Below are positions 7,556-16,670 of a stretch of 20,686 nucleotides of DNA, one piece after another. Source of the stretch: an uncultured Bacilli bacterium (GTDB lineage: Bacteria; Bacillota_I; Bacilli_A; RFN20; CAG-826); contig CALVMF010000013.1 in assembly GCA_944342125.1 (NCBI GenBank), positions 1-20,686 on the forward strand. The letters run 5' to 3'. Below the pieces are notes generated by a model. It was not told where the DNA came from and searched no databases. It saw nothing but the letters and a program-made list of their open reading frames with translations. The position numbers and the translations under genes are program-made. Positions within the stretch are counted from its first letter, which is position 1, and each line of letters begins with the position of its first letter.

Positions 7556-8833
7556 CTAAAAAATATCCTCTTTAATAATAGTTGCGTCGTGATCTGGTCC
7601 AACAGATATTAAGCAAGCCGTTGCACCGATTTCTTTTTCAATAAATTGAACATAGTTTTTGGCGTTTTCTGGTAAATCTTTAAAAGAGCGGACATTAGTG
7701 ATGTCTTCTTTCCAACCAGGTAAAGTAACATAAATTGGCTTACAACGATAAGTTTCTTTTAAACTTGCTGGGATATAATCGATAACTTCGCCATCAAGTT
7801 CATATTTTGTACAAACTTTTATTTCATCTAGACCAGATAAAATATCTAAAAGCATCAAAGCAAAATATTTAAATCCATTAACATTTCTTGAAAAACGAAG
7901 TTGATTCAAATCTAAATAGCCAATTCGTCTTGGTCGATGGGTAACAACACCATATTCGTGAGCTTTTTCACGGATTGTATCGGCTAATTCATTATGGAGT
8001 TCCGTAACAAAAGGTCCTTCGCCGACTCTAGTTGTATATGCTTTCACGATTCCAACGCAAGCTTCAATATAATCAATTCCAATTCCGCTTCCTGTAATTG
8101 CTCCGCCAGCCGAAGAGTTAGAACTTGAAACATATGGATAAGTTCCAAAATCTATATCAAGCATCGTGCCTTGAGCACCTTCAAAAAGTATCTTTTTATT
8201 TTCTTCTTTTGCTTTAGCTAAAATTGAAACGGTTTCTTTTACATATGGTTTAAAAAATTTAGCGAGTTTACCGTATTCTTTTAGCGATTCTTCTAAATCG
8301 ATTACTTCTCCACCATATCTAGCGATTTCTTCATTTTTCTCTTTAAGGCGTTCAGCATATATTTTTGGAAAATCTTCATCGATAAAATCACAAAATCTGA
8401 TTCCATCACGAGAAATTTTATCGGTATAACATGGTCCAATACCTTTTTTAGTTGTTCCGATTTGTTTATCTTTTAAGTGTGCTTCTTTTAAGCCATCTAA
8501 AGTAAGATGATAATTTAAATCGACATTAGCTCTTGAAGAAATCACCATATTTTTTAATGAAAAACCTGCATCAAGTAAGGTTTTCATCTCTGAATATAAG
8601 CTAATTGGATTAATAACCATGCCATTTCCTAAAATATTTAGTGTTTTTTCATTAAAAATTCCACTTGGTATAGTTTGAAGATGAAATTCCATACCATTAA
8701 ATTTAACTGTATGACCAGCATTATTTCCGCCTTGATAGCGGACAACAATATCGGCTTTAGAGGAATAATAGTTTGTTACTTTTCCTTTTCCTTCATCGCC
8801 CCATTGACTACCAACAACTACAATTGATTTCAT
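7556..8833 (-). CDS. purA: Adenylosuccinate synthetase
   Basis: Joins IMP and aspartate using GTP to form adenylosuccinate, the first step from IMP to AMP. The 425-aa protein begins with the GTP-binding motif GSQWGDEGKGK (residues 8-18) and has the catalytic pair Asp13 and His40 (NNAGHT). Further family blocks are KGIGPCYTDK, EGAQGTMLDIDFGTYP, TTRVGEGPF and THRPRRIGYLD. The start ATG overlaps the purB TGA stop (ATGA, 4 nt), so purB and purA are coupled and their enzymes act in sequence. glyA starts 10 nt after the stop. Confidence 0.97.
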   Translation of the reverse strand: MKSIVVVGSQWGDEGKGKVTNYYSSKADIVVRYQGGNNAGHTVKFNGMEFHLQTIPSGIFNEKTLNILGNGMVINPISLYSEMKTLLDAGFSLKNMVISSRANVDLNYHLTLDGLKEAHLKDKQIGTTKKGIGPCYTDKISRDGIRFCDFIDEDFPKIYAERLKEKNEEIARYGGEVIDLEESLKEYGKLAKFFKPYVKETVSILAKAKEENKKILFEGAQGTMLDIDFGTYPYVSSSNSSAGGAITGSGIGIDYIEACVGIVKAYTTRVGEGPFVTELHNELADTIREKAHEYGVVTHRPRRIGYLDLNQLRFSRNVNGFKYFALMLLDILSGLDEIKVCTKYELDGEVIDYIPASLKETYRCKPIYVTLPGWKEDITNVRSFKDLPENAKNYVQFIEKEIGATACLISVGPDHDATIIKEDIF

Positions 8834-10131
8834 TTTTGAACACCTACCTTCGTATATATTTTATCGACATTTTTAAAAACATAGTCGTATGAAAAAAGTT
8901 CATTTAACTCTTTTTCGCTAAGATATTTAGAGAAATAAACATCTTCTTTTAAAAGTTCTTTTAATTGAGTCTTTGTTTCCATCGCTTTAAAAGCTAAAAG
9001 TTGGATACGGTCATAAATTTCTTCGCGCGTAACCCTATGTTTTTCAATGATATAATTCATTACTCTACCTGAGAAGATAACTCCATAAGTTGAAAAAATG
9101 TTTTCTTTCATCTTATCTTCATGAACAACAATATTTTTTAAGACATTATTAAGTCTTCTAGCCATATAAATAATTAAGCTGATATCATCAGGTAAATAAA
9201 TTCTTTCATTTGAAGAATGAGAAATATCTCTTTCGTGCCATAAAATATTGTTTTCTAGAGCAATCATGTAAGAGGATTTAACAATTCGAGAAAGACCACA
9301 AATATTTTCACTGCTTATTGGATTTCTTTTATGTGGCATAGCCGAACTGCCTTTTTGATTTTTCGAAAAATATTCATTTACTTCATTGACTTCAGTTCTT
9401 GAAAAATGTCTAATTTCTGTGGAGATTTTTTCAAAAAGAGATGCAATTAAGCTTAAAACATTAACATATCCAGCTAATCTATCTCTACTTAAAACTTGCG
9501 TAGAAATATGTGGTCTAAAAAGTCCAAGCTCTTCGGCTACAAGTCCTTCAACTTCATAAGGTAGATTTGCAAAATTTCCAACTGTGCCTGAAATTTTAGC
9601 AACTTCAACATTTTCTTGTTCTTGTTTTAAGCGCTTAATGCCGCGCTTAAGTTCATCAAGAAAAAGAGCCCATTTTAAACCAAAAGATGTCACTTCTCCA
9701 TGTATTCCATGAGTTCTTCCTATAATTGGGGTATATTCATATTTTATAGCAAGGTCATTTAAAGTTTTTTCTAACTCTTTTAAAGCATCAAAAATAAAAA
9801 CATTAGATTCTTTAATATTTAAACTTAAAGCCGTATCAACAACATCGGTCGAAGTTAAATTATAATGAATCCATTTTTTCTCTTCTCCTAGCTCAAGCGA
9901 TAATGATCTAGTAAAAGCTATCACATCGTGCTTGGTTTCTTTTTCGAGTTCATTAATTTTATCAACATCAATTTTAGCAGTCTTTTTAATCTTTAAGTAA
10001 TCTTCTTCAGGTACAATTCCAAGTTTTACATAAGCATTGAGGACAGCTAATTCAACCTTTAAAAAACTTTCATAACGATTTTTTAAAGAAAAAATATCTT
10101 CTATTTCTTTAACTGCGTAGCGTTCAATCAT
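8830..10131 (-). CDS. purB: Adenylosuccinate lyase
   Basis: Releases fumarate from adenylosuccinate to give AMP and, where de novo synthesis exists, also from SAICAR. The 433-aa protein carries the fumarase/aspartase superfamily signature SSAMPHKRNP (about 262-271), the segments TSTDVVDTA and GRTHGIHGE with the catalytic His, and an all-helical body. Its ATG shares one base with the argS stop (TAATG). It ends in TGA, one of the clear pieces of evidence that UGA is a stop in this genome. No other pur genes are in the window, so a salvage-only role is possible. Confidence 0.96.
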   Translation of the reverse strand: MIERYAVKEIEDIFSLKNRYESFLKVELAVLNAYVKLGIVPEEDYLKIKKTAKIDVDKINELEKETKHDVIAFTRSLSLELGEEKKWIHYNLTSTDVVDTALSLNIKESNVFIFDALKELEKTLNDLAIKYEYTPIIGRTHGIHGEVTSFGLKWALFLDELKRGIKRLKQEQENVEVAKISGTVGNFANLPYEVEGLVAEELGLFRPHISTQVLSRDRLAGYVNVLSLIASLFEKISTEIRHFSRTEVNEVNEYFSKNQKGSSAMPHKRNPISSENICGLSRIVKSSYMIALENNILWHERDISHSSNERIYLPDDISLIIYMARRLNNVLKNIVVHEDKMKENIFSTYGVIFSGRVMNYIIEKHRVTREEIYDRIQLLAFKAMETKTQLKELLKEDVYFSKYLSEKELNELFSYDYVFKNVDKIYTKVGVQK

Positions 10132-11771
10132 TACATGGACTCCTTAGCTTCACATCCTAATAAATTTAAAACCGTATTTAAAACTATAGAACAAGCTTTA
10201 ACAAGAGCAAGTCTTTCTTTAGTAAGTTCTTTATTATCTAAATCAATAACTTTTGTATCGTTATAATAGGAATGGAAAAGTTGAGCTAATTTATAAGCAT
10301 AGTTACACAAAATATTGACTTCTTTTACTTGTGCAATGTCAATCAATACATTCTTTAGTTCACCCATATGTTTAATTAATGCAATTTCTTTCGAATCTGT
10401 TAAAAGTGGATAAGTATCTTTGATTTCAAAAGAAGAATCTTTTCTTAAAATAGAGCACATTCTTGCATAAGCATATTGAATGTAATAAACAGGGTTTTCA
10501 CTTGATTGATTTCTGGCTAAAGTCAAATCAAAATCAAGATGAGAAATAATTGGTTTTGAAATAAAGAAGTATCTTGCTACATCAACCCCTACATCTTCAC
10601 ATAATTCGCGAATTGTTATAGCATTGCCCGTTCTCTTAGACATTTTGACTTCTTCGCCATTTTCCATTAAACGAACAATTTGAATAATTTTTACTTCAAG
10701 ATTATCTGGATTATAACCCATTATTTTGATACCAGCTTTAAGTCTAGCAATGTATCCATAATGGTCAGCACCTAAAATATCGACTAATTTTTCATATCCT
10801 CTATCAAATTTATCTTTATGATAAGCGATATCTGGGGTGAAATAAGTTAAACTTCCATCGCTTTTAACTATAACTCTATCTTTATCATCACCAAATTCGG
10901 TCGTTTTTACCCATGATGCACCATCTTTTTCATAATAATATGGACTATTTTTTAAAACTTCGATGGCTTTTTTGACCTTGCCATCTCTATAAAGCGCTCT
11001 TTCGCTTTGATAATGATCAAAATGAACACGATATAAATCTAAATCGCGTTTAATTTTATCTAACTCTAATTTAATTCCAACATCTTTAAAATAGTCTTTA
11101 CGAGCTTCCGAGTCATCATTTACCCGTTTTTTTCCATCTTCTTTAGCGATTTGAGTGGCAAGATTAATGACATCCTTTCCTTGATAGCCAATTGCATCAA
11201 GATTAAAGTCTAAGCCTAAAGCTTGTTTATATCTTTCATATAAAGAGTTACCAAGAACTTCAATTTGATTTCCAGCATCATTTACGTAATATTCACGCAA
11301 AACATCATAGCCTACGAAAGAAAGAATTCGCGTTAAAGTGTCTCCATAAGCGGCGCCTCTTGCGTGCCCTAAATGAAGGTCGCCAGTAGGATTTGCGCTA
11401 ACATATTCGACCATTACTTTTTCGCCTTTTCCAAAATTAGATGAGCCAAATTTCTCATTTTTTGTTAAAATATCGCGCAAAAGTTCGGTTAAATTCTCTT
11501 TTTTAACTGTGAAATTTAAAAAACCTGGTCCAGCAATTTCCACTTTTTCAACAAAAGAATTCTTCTCAAGTAATGGTTTAATTTCGTTTGCAATTTGAAT
11601 TGGAGCTTTATGTAATACTTTAGCAAGTCGCATTGCAATACTTGAAGCATAATCACCATGACTTTTATCTTTTGGAATTTCAATAACTATTTCACTATTA
11701 GCATCGTAATTATATGCTTCATTAATTGCACTTAATAAAGCACTTTTAATTTCACTGTTAAAATCTTTCAT
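10131..11771 (-). CDS. argS: Arginyl-tRNA synthetase
   Basis: A class I synthetase of 546 aa that charges tRNA-Arg. It has the N-terminal Add-1 domain (about 1-110), the HIGH-type motif HLGH in ANPTGDLHLGHARG (about 130-136), the KMSKS equivalent KMSKRTG (about 374-380) and a C-terminal helical anticodon-binding domain starting near YYIQYAYARMCSI. The ATG at 11771 is preferred over an in-frame GTG at 11777 because AAGGAG is 5 nt upstream of the ATG and overlaps the GTG. The preceding gene stops only 14 nt upstream. A tRNA-Arg(TCT) gene lies 4.8 kb away on the same strand. Confidence 0.96.
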   Translation of the reverse strand: MKDFNSEIKSALLSAINEAYNYDANSEIVIEIPKDKSHGDYASSIAMRLAKVLHKAPIQIANEIKPLLEKNSFVEKVEIAGPGFLNFTVKKENLTELLRDILTKNEKFGSSNFGKGEKVMVEYVSANPTGDLHLGHARGAAYGDTLTRILSFVGYDVLREYYVNDAGNQIEVLGNSLYERYKQALGLDFNLDAIGYQGKDVINLATQIAKEDGKKRVNDDSEARKDYFKDVGIKLELDKIKRDLDLYRVHFDHYQSERALYRDGKVKKAIEVLKNSPYYYEKDGASWVKTTEFGDDKDRVIVKSDGSLTYFTPDIAYHKDKFDRGYEKLVDILGADHYGYIARLKAGIKIMGYNPDNLEVKIIQIVRLMENGEEVKMSKRTGNAITIRELCEDVGVDVARYFFISKPIISHLDFDLTLARNQSSENPVYYIQYAYARMCSILRKDSSFEIKDTYPLLTDSKEIALIKHMGELKNVLIDIAQVKEVNILCNYAYKLAQLFHSYYNDTKVIDLDNKELTKERLALVKACSIVLNTVLNLLGCEAKESM

Positions 11772-11785
11772 ATACACTCCTTAAA

Positions 11786-14700
11786 TTAAGACAATAAGAA
11801 CTTGATATCTTCATCGCTAAGAGAGACAACGCCTTTATCACCTTCGCCAATAAATTTATCCATTAAATCCTTTTTAGCCTCTTGTAACTTCAATACTTTC
11901 TCTTCGATAGAATTTTTACAGATCATTTTAATGACATTAACTGTCCTTATTTGACCTATTCTATGTGCTCTATCGCTCGCTTGATTTTCGGCAGCCACAT
12001 TCCACCACGGATCAAGATGGATAATAATGTCAGCTCCTGTAAGGTTTAAACCTGTCCCACCAGCTTTTAAAGAGATAAGGAAGACCTTTACATCATCTTT
12101 TTTGTTGAAATTGTCGCATAATTTCAAACGTTCCTTGGCAGTGGTTTGACCATAAATATAATATGACTTAATTTGCTCTTTTTTAAGTAAATCTATTAGA
12201 TGCTCTAATGATTTTGTAAAAGCAGAGAAAACAAGAACCTTGTGACAATCATTTATGGCATCTTTGATTAAATTAATGGCTCCTTCAAGCTTTTCACTTA
12301 TTTCAGTATAGTTAGATAAAAACATCGATGGGTCAAGACAAATTTGTCTAAGTCTAACTAAAGCTTGTAAAAGGATAAATTTGGATTTTTTGTCGTCGTT
12401 TTCGGCAAGATCACGAGCATTAATTAAATATGAATCATATAAATTTCTTTGGGTTTGATTCATTTCTACAACATAAGTAGATTCAATTTTTGGTGGTAAA
12501 TCTTTTAAAACGTCTTTCTTCACTCTTCTTAAGATGAACGGAGAGATTCTTGCATTAAGCATTCTTTCACTATCTGTATCGCCTTCAGTGATATGGTCAA
12601 TAAATTCTCTTTTAAATTTATCGTTTGAATATAAATATTTTGGCATTAAAAAGTCAAAAATCGACCATAAATCGTTTAATGAGTTTTCAATTGGTGTACC
12701 AGTTAAAACAAATTTAGTTCTTCCTTTAAGCGATTTTGCTGCCTTACTTTTTTGGGCGTGATAATTTTTAATGTATTGAGCTTCATCTAAAATTATCAAA
12801 TTATATTCAAACTTTTCATATAAAGATAAATCGAGCCTTAAAGAATCGTATGTTGTAATGAAAACAGCTTTTTTATCTTGAGCTAGAGCAAGTAAAGCTT
12901 GTGTTCTAGTAGTTTTATCTCCTGAAATTACATGAACATCGATAGTAGGATCCCATTTATGGAATTCATGTTCCCAGTTATAAATTAAGCTTTTAGGACT
13001 GACGATTAAAATAGGTTCATTTTCTTTTAATGATGAAATAAATGAGATAGTTTCAAGTGTTTTTCCTAAGCCCATGTCATCAGCTAAAATACCTGAAAGA
13101 TTATATTTTTTTAAAGTTGACATCCATTTAAAAGCATCAAGTTGATAATTTCTTAAAATTGAATTGTAACGAGGATTTGGTTCAAATGAAGAATCCTTAA
13201 AGTTTTTGATGTCTTGTAAAATTTCAGTAATTTTATCATCGTAATTTAAATTTGCTGAGCCTGAATAGGAATTAATTTTAAATAACTCATATAATGGGAC
13301 ATCGACTTCTTCACTATCGCAACTAATATCAAAATCATCTTCAAGAGAATTTAAAAATTGGATGCTCTTATCATCTAAATAGAAAAGTTCACTATTGGCG
13401 AGTTTAAAAAATCTTTTCTTCTTTTTATAACGAGATAATATCTCATGTACCTGTTCAGGAGTTAACTCATCGCTTGATACACTTACCGAAAGCCAATCTT
13501 GATGTAAAACAGTGTTTAAATTAAATTTTATAGCGCCACGATTTCGAGCCTTAGTAAGTTCATCGCTAACGTAAATTGTTACCTTGCCTTCAAGTTCTTT
13601 TAAATCATTGTTTAAAACTCTAATTATTGTTTCTTCGTCATCAGTACATCCTTTTTCAGGGATGTTGTATTTTTCAAAAATGCTTAAAACTTCTAAAATT
13701 TGCTTAGCATGTTCTTCATTGGCTAAAAGCGAATCTTTATCAACTTCTTGTTTTTTATAAATATATCTTGTTTCAAAATACATGTCCTCATCTTTTTCAT
13801 CTAGCTGGACATATAAATTGATTGCTACTTTGTTATTTGCATATGATTCTTTATATTTAGTTGGTAGTTCAATTTTATCAGCAACCTTAGGAACAAAATT
13901 ATTCTCAATTAAATCACTAATGTAACTAGGCTTAAAAGAACCATTATTTTGAATGGTAGTAAGATAGTAAATAATGTTGTCATCAGCATTACTTAAATTA
14001 TAAATTGAGAAGTTTTTATTATTGTTTTTAAATAGAAATGCAAGACAATGATTGCCTTGAGAAACAATTTCATAGTTTTTATCAGCGATGTCTAAATTTC
14101 TGACTTTAATTTCGCCACTCTCAGTTAGCTCTAAACTACAGTCATTAATTTCTTTATATTGTTGGTCGTATTCCGATTCAATACCACTTCCCGTATCTAC
14201 GTAATTTATTTTTAAGAAATTGCTTGAAGAATCATGAGCTAATTTAACGAGTTTAAGCAGAAGAGTTAAATCAGAAAAACGCGTTTCACTCCAATATCCC
14301 GAAGTTAAAATCGGAGCTCTTTGAGCAATGAAAAGAATTTGTTTGCTCAAATCATCTAAACATTCTTCTTCACAGCGACCTACTCTAAGAGGTTTCTCTT
14401 CATTAAAAGCTTCACGAAAAGCCTCATAATCCATTGTTTTGCGATAATTTAGCTTTGGACCATAAGCTAACGTATATTTTGAATAAACTTTAAAGCCATC
14501 ATAATTTTCAACATTAAGTTCAACTGAAACAGAAATATTTGTCTTTTCTTCGATAGTTTCCTTCGCAAAAACCAAATGATTTACAAAATCAATAAATGAT
14601 TTTCTTTGATCACTTCTATCTTTAAGTTCGCTAGTTGTAAGATTAACCACGCCATCATAATCGATGCCAAGTTTATTATAAAACGATCTTTTTTCGCTGG

Positions 14701-14992
14701 TAGTTAACTTGGAATATTTATTGACTATAGTTCCGACTATTGCTTCTTGAGGAAACTTTAAAGCGTTATGTACAAGCGATTGATATGGATCAAAAAGAAC
14801 ATCGCCCCATGCAGTCACTTTAACTAAAGCAAAAGGTTTAATGCCACCAAAATTATTTTCTTTACTAAATTGAGAAACATAAATGAAAATTCTGTCTGTG
14901 TCTCTATCATATTTAGCAAAATATCGAAGAGAATTTAATTCAGGATCTTCATAATTGAATTTTTTTAGTTGAACAACAGAATCTAAATACAT
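11786..14992 (-). CDS. SNF2-family DNA-dependent ATPase
   Basis: A 1068-aa superfamily 2 ATPase/translocase. The C-terminal motor is complete: motif I DDMGLGKT (about 635-642), motif Ia SPKSL, motif II DEAQ (about 735), motif III LTGTPIEN, motif V AGGTGLNLT and motif VI ASDRAHRIGQ (about 1006-1015). The N-terminal 600 residues resemble the position of the bacterial SNF2-associated region, but I see no CxC..CxH SWIM zinc finger such as many Bacillota SNF2 proteins carry. Related proteins remodel nucleic-acid/protein complexes, for example at RNA polymerase or in repair; the role here is unknown. The ribosome site is poor and the gene begins 16 nt after the unknown 495-aa gene, suggesting coupling. 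Its stop lies 14 nt before argS. Confidence 0.9.
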   Translation of the reverse strand: MYLDSVVQLKKFNYEDPELNSLRYFAKYDRDTDRIFIYVSQFSKENNFGGIKPFALVKVTAWGDVLFDPYQSLVHNALKFPQEAIVGTIVNKYSKLTTSEKRSFYNKLGIDYDGVVNLTTSELKDRSDQRKSFIDFVNHLVFAKETIEEKTNISVSVELNVENYDGFKVYSKYTLAYGPKLNYRKTMDYEAFREAFNEEKPLRVGRCEEECLDDLSKQILFIAQRAPILTSGYWSETRFSDLTLLLKLVKLAHDSSSNFLKINYVDTGSGIESEYDQQYKEINDCSLELTESGEIKVRNLDIADKNYEIVSQGNHCLAFLFKNNNKNFSIYNLSNADDNIIYYLTTIQNNGSFKPSYISDLIENNFVPKVADKIELPTKYKESYANNKVAINLYVQLDEKDEDMYFETRYIYKKQEVDKDSLLANEEHAKQILEVLSIFEKYNIPEKGCTDDEETIIRVLNNDLKELEGKVTIYVSDELTKARNRGAIKFNLNTVLHQDWLSVSVSSDELTPEQVHEILSRYKKKKRFFKLANSELFYLDDKSIQFLNSLEDDFDISCDSEEVDVPLYELFKINSYSGSANLNYDDKITEILQDIKNFKDSSFEPNPRYNSILRNYQLDAFKWMSTLKKYNLSGILADDMGLGKTLETISFISSLKENEPILIVSPKSLIYNWEHEFHKWDPTIDVHVISGDKTTRTQALLALAQDKKAVFITTYDSLRLDLSLYEKFEYNLIILDEAQYIKNYHAQKSKAAKSLKGRTKFVLTGTPIENSLNDLWSIFDFLMPKYLYSNDKFKREFIDHITEGDTDSERMLNARISPFILRRVKKDVLKDLPPKIESTYVVEMNQTQRNLYDSYLINARDLAENDDKKSKFILLQALVRLRQICLDPSMFLSNYTEISEKLEGAINLIKDAINDCHKVLVFSAFTKSLEHLIDLLKKEQIKSYYIYGQTTAKERLKLCDNFNKKDDVKVFLISLKAGGTGLNLTGADIIIHLDPWWNVAAENQASDRAHRIGQIRTVNVIKMICKNSIEEKVLKLQEAKKDLMDKFIGEGDKGVVSLSDEDIKFLLS

Positions 14993-15008
14993 ATTGCTTT
15001 TTTTCTAA

Positions 15009-16496
15009 TTAAATCTCTACGAAGTCGCTACCAATTTCTTGATAATTAATAATTTTGTTATATAAAGAAACATAGTCAATAAGTTCTTTAATTTCAGGGT
15101 CAGAAAATGTAGCATCATCTCGTTTTGCAAGTTCAAGTTGAATGCGGTCAGTCGCATAAAGGTATTGCATAAAAATAGGGCAAAGAGTATTTCTGATTTC
15201 ATCGTTTTTCGATTTAAATGCTTTTTTAAAGAACTTTAAAAGTAAACGGAAATTCATATGTTTATCGAACTTTTGCGCTAAAAATTTTTCAAAATAGATA
15301 TATTGAATCTCTGTAAAATCATTAAAATCACTAAATTTTATCTTAACGGAATTATTAAAAAGAGCTACCATCTTAGGCTTTAAAGCCATTAATCTAATGA
15401 CTGCTTTATCATATATTTTCTTGCACATTTCATCATCTAATTCATCAAACATTAATGAAATAGCATATAATTGATATTCAACACATGAAGGAACACTGAT
15501 TAAAGCTTTGCCTATTTCTATTTTGTCGTTTAAACTGGTGAATTCTTTTTGCAAAAACGCTTTCGATACACCTATATATGGAGCATAATTATAACTACTC
15601 GTTACAAATTCAGAGTCAAGCACAAGGTTTTTAGAAGCAAAACATTCATAAAAAGTAGAGCCAAGGTTCATTTTACTTGCAATGAGAGTTTTTTGTATTC
15701 TCCAAAAGTCTTCATTAGAAAAATCCGTTATTATATTAAAGGCTTCTAAATATTCATACTTCTCAATACTATAATACCAGCTATGCCTTTTTAAACGCTT
15801 TATAGCTTCTTGAATTTGTTTCTCTTTTGTATCGCTAGAAAGGAATAATTCTTTGCTTTTAGAAATAACATCTTTAACAACCTGAAGAGAAACACTACTG
15901 TAATTTAAAATAAATAAAAGTTTATCAAAATAATCAAATTCAGAAAAAGTTATTTTAACCTTGCCAGTTAAAGCGGAAAATAAATACTCAAATATTTCCT
16001 TTTTCCCAGAAAAATATTGGCTCAAAATGTTTCCATAAAGTTCAACAACAAAAGAAAACACATCAAAAGGAATTAAGTTTTTGATCTCTTTAAGCTTATT
16101 GATACGCTCATCGATAAGTACTTTTGCTTGATCAAAGCTGGAAAGACTATTTATTGTCTCTTTTAAATTATTAATCCAATAAGTTTCATGGCAAAAAATA
16201 ATTAAGCTTGCAATTGAGGAGTTAATTGGCAAACGACCATAAAGAAGCTTTGTCTCATAATAACCATTGTTTTCATTCTTTTTAATGAAAATTAAGTTGC
16301 CACCAAAAGCATTTAAAATATACAAATAACCATCATTATATTTGATAGGTGTAATATCTTTATAATCTTTGCCAAAATAGTCGGCGATAGCGCTTTCGCC
16401 TTCTTTTGTTGAATAATATTTTCTTAACTCATCTGATAGTAAAAATTCGTTTTCTTTGGCACTCAATTCCTTTTCCATAAGTTGATATTTTAGCAA
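15009..16496 (-). CDS. Unknown 495-aa protein upstream of the SNF2 ATPase
   Basis: I do not recognise this protein. It is soluble in appearance: no signal peptide or convincing membrane helix, many Lys, Glu, Phe and Tyr, and mostly predicted helices after an N-terminal part (about 40-110) that looks beta-rich (YNDGYLYILNAFGGNLIFIKK). Cysteines are few and form no zinc motif. The annotated start is a TTG at 16496; the first in-frame ATG is at 16478. Neither has a strong ribosome site, and the promoter-like sequence sits so close that the TTG would have almost no leader. It is the first gene of the run leading into the SNF2 gene 16 nt downstream, so a working partnership with that ATPase is plausible but unproven. 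Confidence 0.7.
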   Translation of the reverse strand: MLKYQLMEKELSAKENEFLLSDELRKYYSTKEGESAIADYFGKDYKDITPIKYNDGYLYILNAFGGNLIFIKKNENNGYYETKLLYGRLPINSSIASLIIFCHETYWINNLKETINSLSSFDQAKVLIDERINKLKEIKNLIPFDVFSFVVELYGNILSQYFSGKKEIFEYLFSALTGKVKITFSEFDYFDKLLFILNYSSVSLQVVKDVISKSKELFLSSDTKEKQIQEAIKRLKRHSWYYSIEKYEYLEAFNIITDFSNEDFWRIQKTLIASKMNLGSTFYECFASKNLVLDSEFVTSSYNYAPYIGVSKAFLQKEFTSLNDKIEIGKALISVPSCVEYQLYAISLMFDELDDEMCKKIYDKAVIRLMALKPKMVALFNNSVKIKFSDFNDFTEIQYIYFEKFLAQKFDKHMNFRLLLKFFKKAFKSKNDEIRNTLCPIFMQYLYATDRIQLELAKRDDATFSDPEIKELIDYVSLYNKIINYQEIGSDFVEI

Positions 16497-16507
16497 GTTT
16501 CCATCTT

Positions 16508-16540
16508 ATTTTATATCATTAATTTCGTGAACAAATTCAA
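16508..16540 (-). promoter_or_regulatory. Possible promoter of the 495-aa/SNF2/argS run
   Basis: The stretch is AT-rich. On the minus strand it contains TTGAAT (16535-16540), TTGTTC (16529-16534) and overlapping -10 candidates GATATA, TATAAA and TAAAAT (16508-16517). No pairing is ideal: TAAAAT with TTGTTC gives a 15-nt spacer, and GATATA with TTGAAT gives 17. It is the only intergenic place upstream of the run and follows the tRNA-Arg terminator. Confidence 0.35.
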
Positions 16541-16541
16541 G

Positions 16542-16563
16542 AAAAAAAGCTACCGAAGTAGCC
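16542..16563 (-). terminator. Terminator of tRNA-Arg
   Basis: On the minus strand GGCTAC-TTCG-GTAGCT forms a stem closed by a UUCG tetraloop (one G-U pair at the base), followed by T residues. It lies 13 nt after the tRNA 3' end. Confidence 0.82.
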
Positions 16564-16576
16564 GTGTTTTCTTTAC

Positions 16577-16653
16577 TGGTGACCTTGAGGCGACTCGAAC
16601 GCCTGACCCACAGCTTAGAAGGCTGTTGCTCTATCCAACTGAGCTACAAGGCC
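16577..16653 (-). tRNA. tRNA-Arg, anticodon TCT
   Basis: The minus strand folds as a full cloverleaf. The acceptor GGCCTTG pairs with CAAGGTC (one G-U), the D arm is AGCTCAGTTGGATAGAGC-like, and the anticodon stem ACAGC/GCTGT closes CTTCTAA with anticodon TCT. The T loop is TTCGAGT, the discriminator is A, and CCA is encoded at 16577-16579. It reads AGA/AGG, which are common Arg codons in AT-rich genomes. Confidence 0.96.
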
Positions 16654-16670
16654 AATATTTGTGCCTAAAC

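Noticed and set aside
12534..12761. A 75-codon plus-strand frame inside the SNF2 gene
   Set aside because: It is fully antisense to conserved helicase motifs, has no ribosome site or promoter, and its composition is what the complementary strand of an AT-rich gene gives.
15017..15202. A second minus-strand frame near the end of the 495-aa gene (and a plus-strand frame at 15549-15749)
   Set aside because: They overlap a much longer frame in the same region without ribosome sites, so chance open frames are the better explanation.
11786..16496. The unknown protein plus SNF2 ATPase as a phage-defence island such as DISARM
   Set aside because: No methyltransferase, nuclease, phospholipase-D-type protein or mobile element is next to them, and they run directly into argS, purB, purA and glyA. 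A defence role has no support here.
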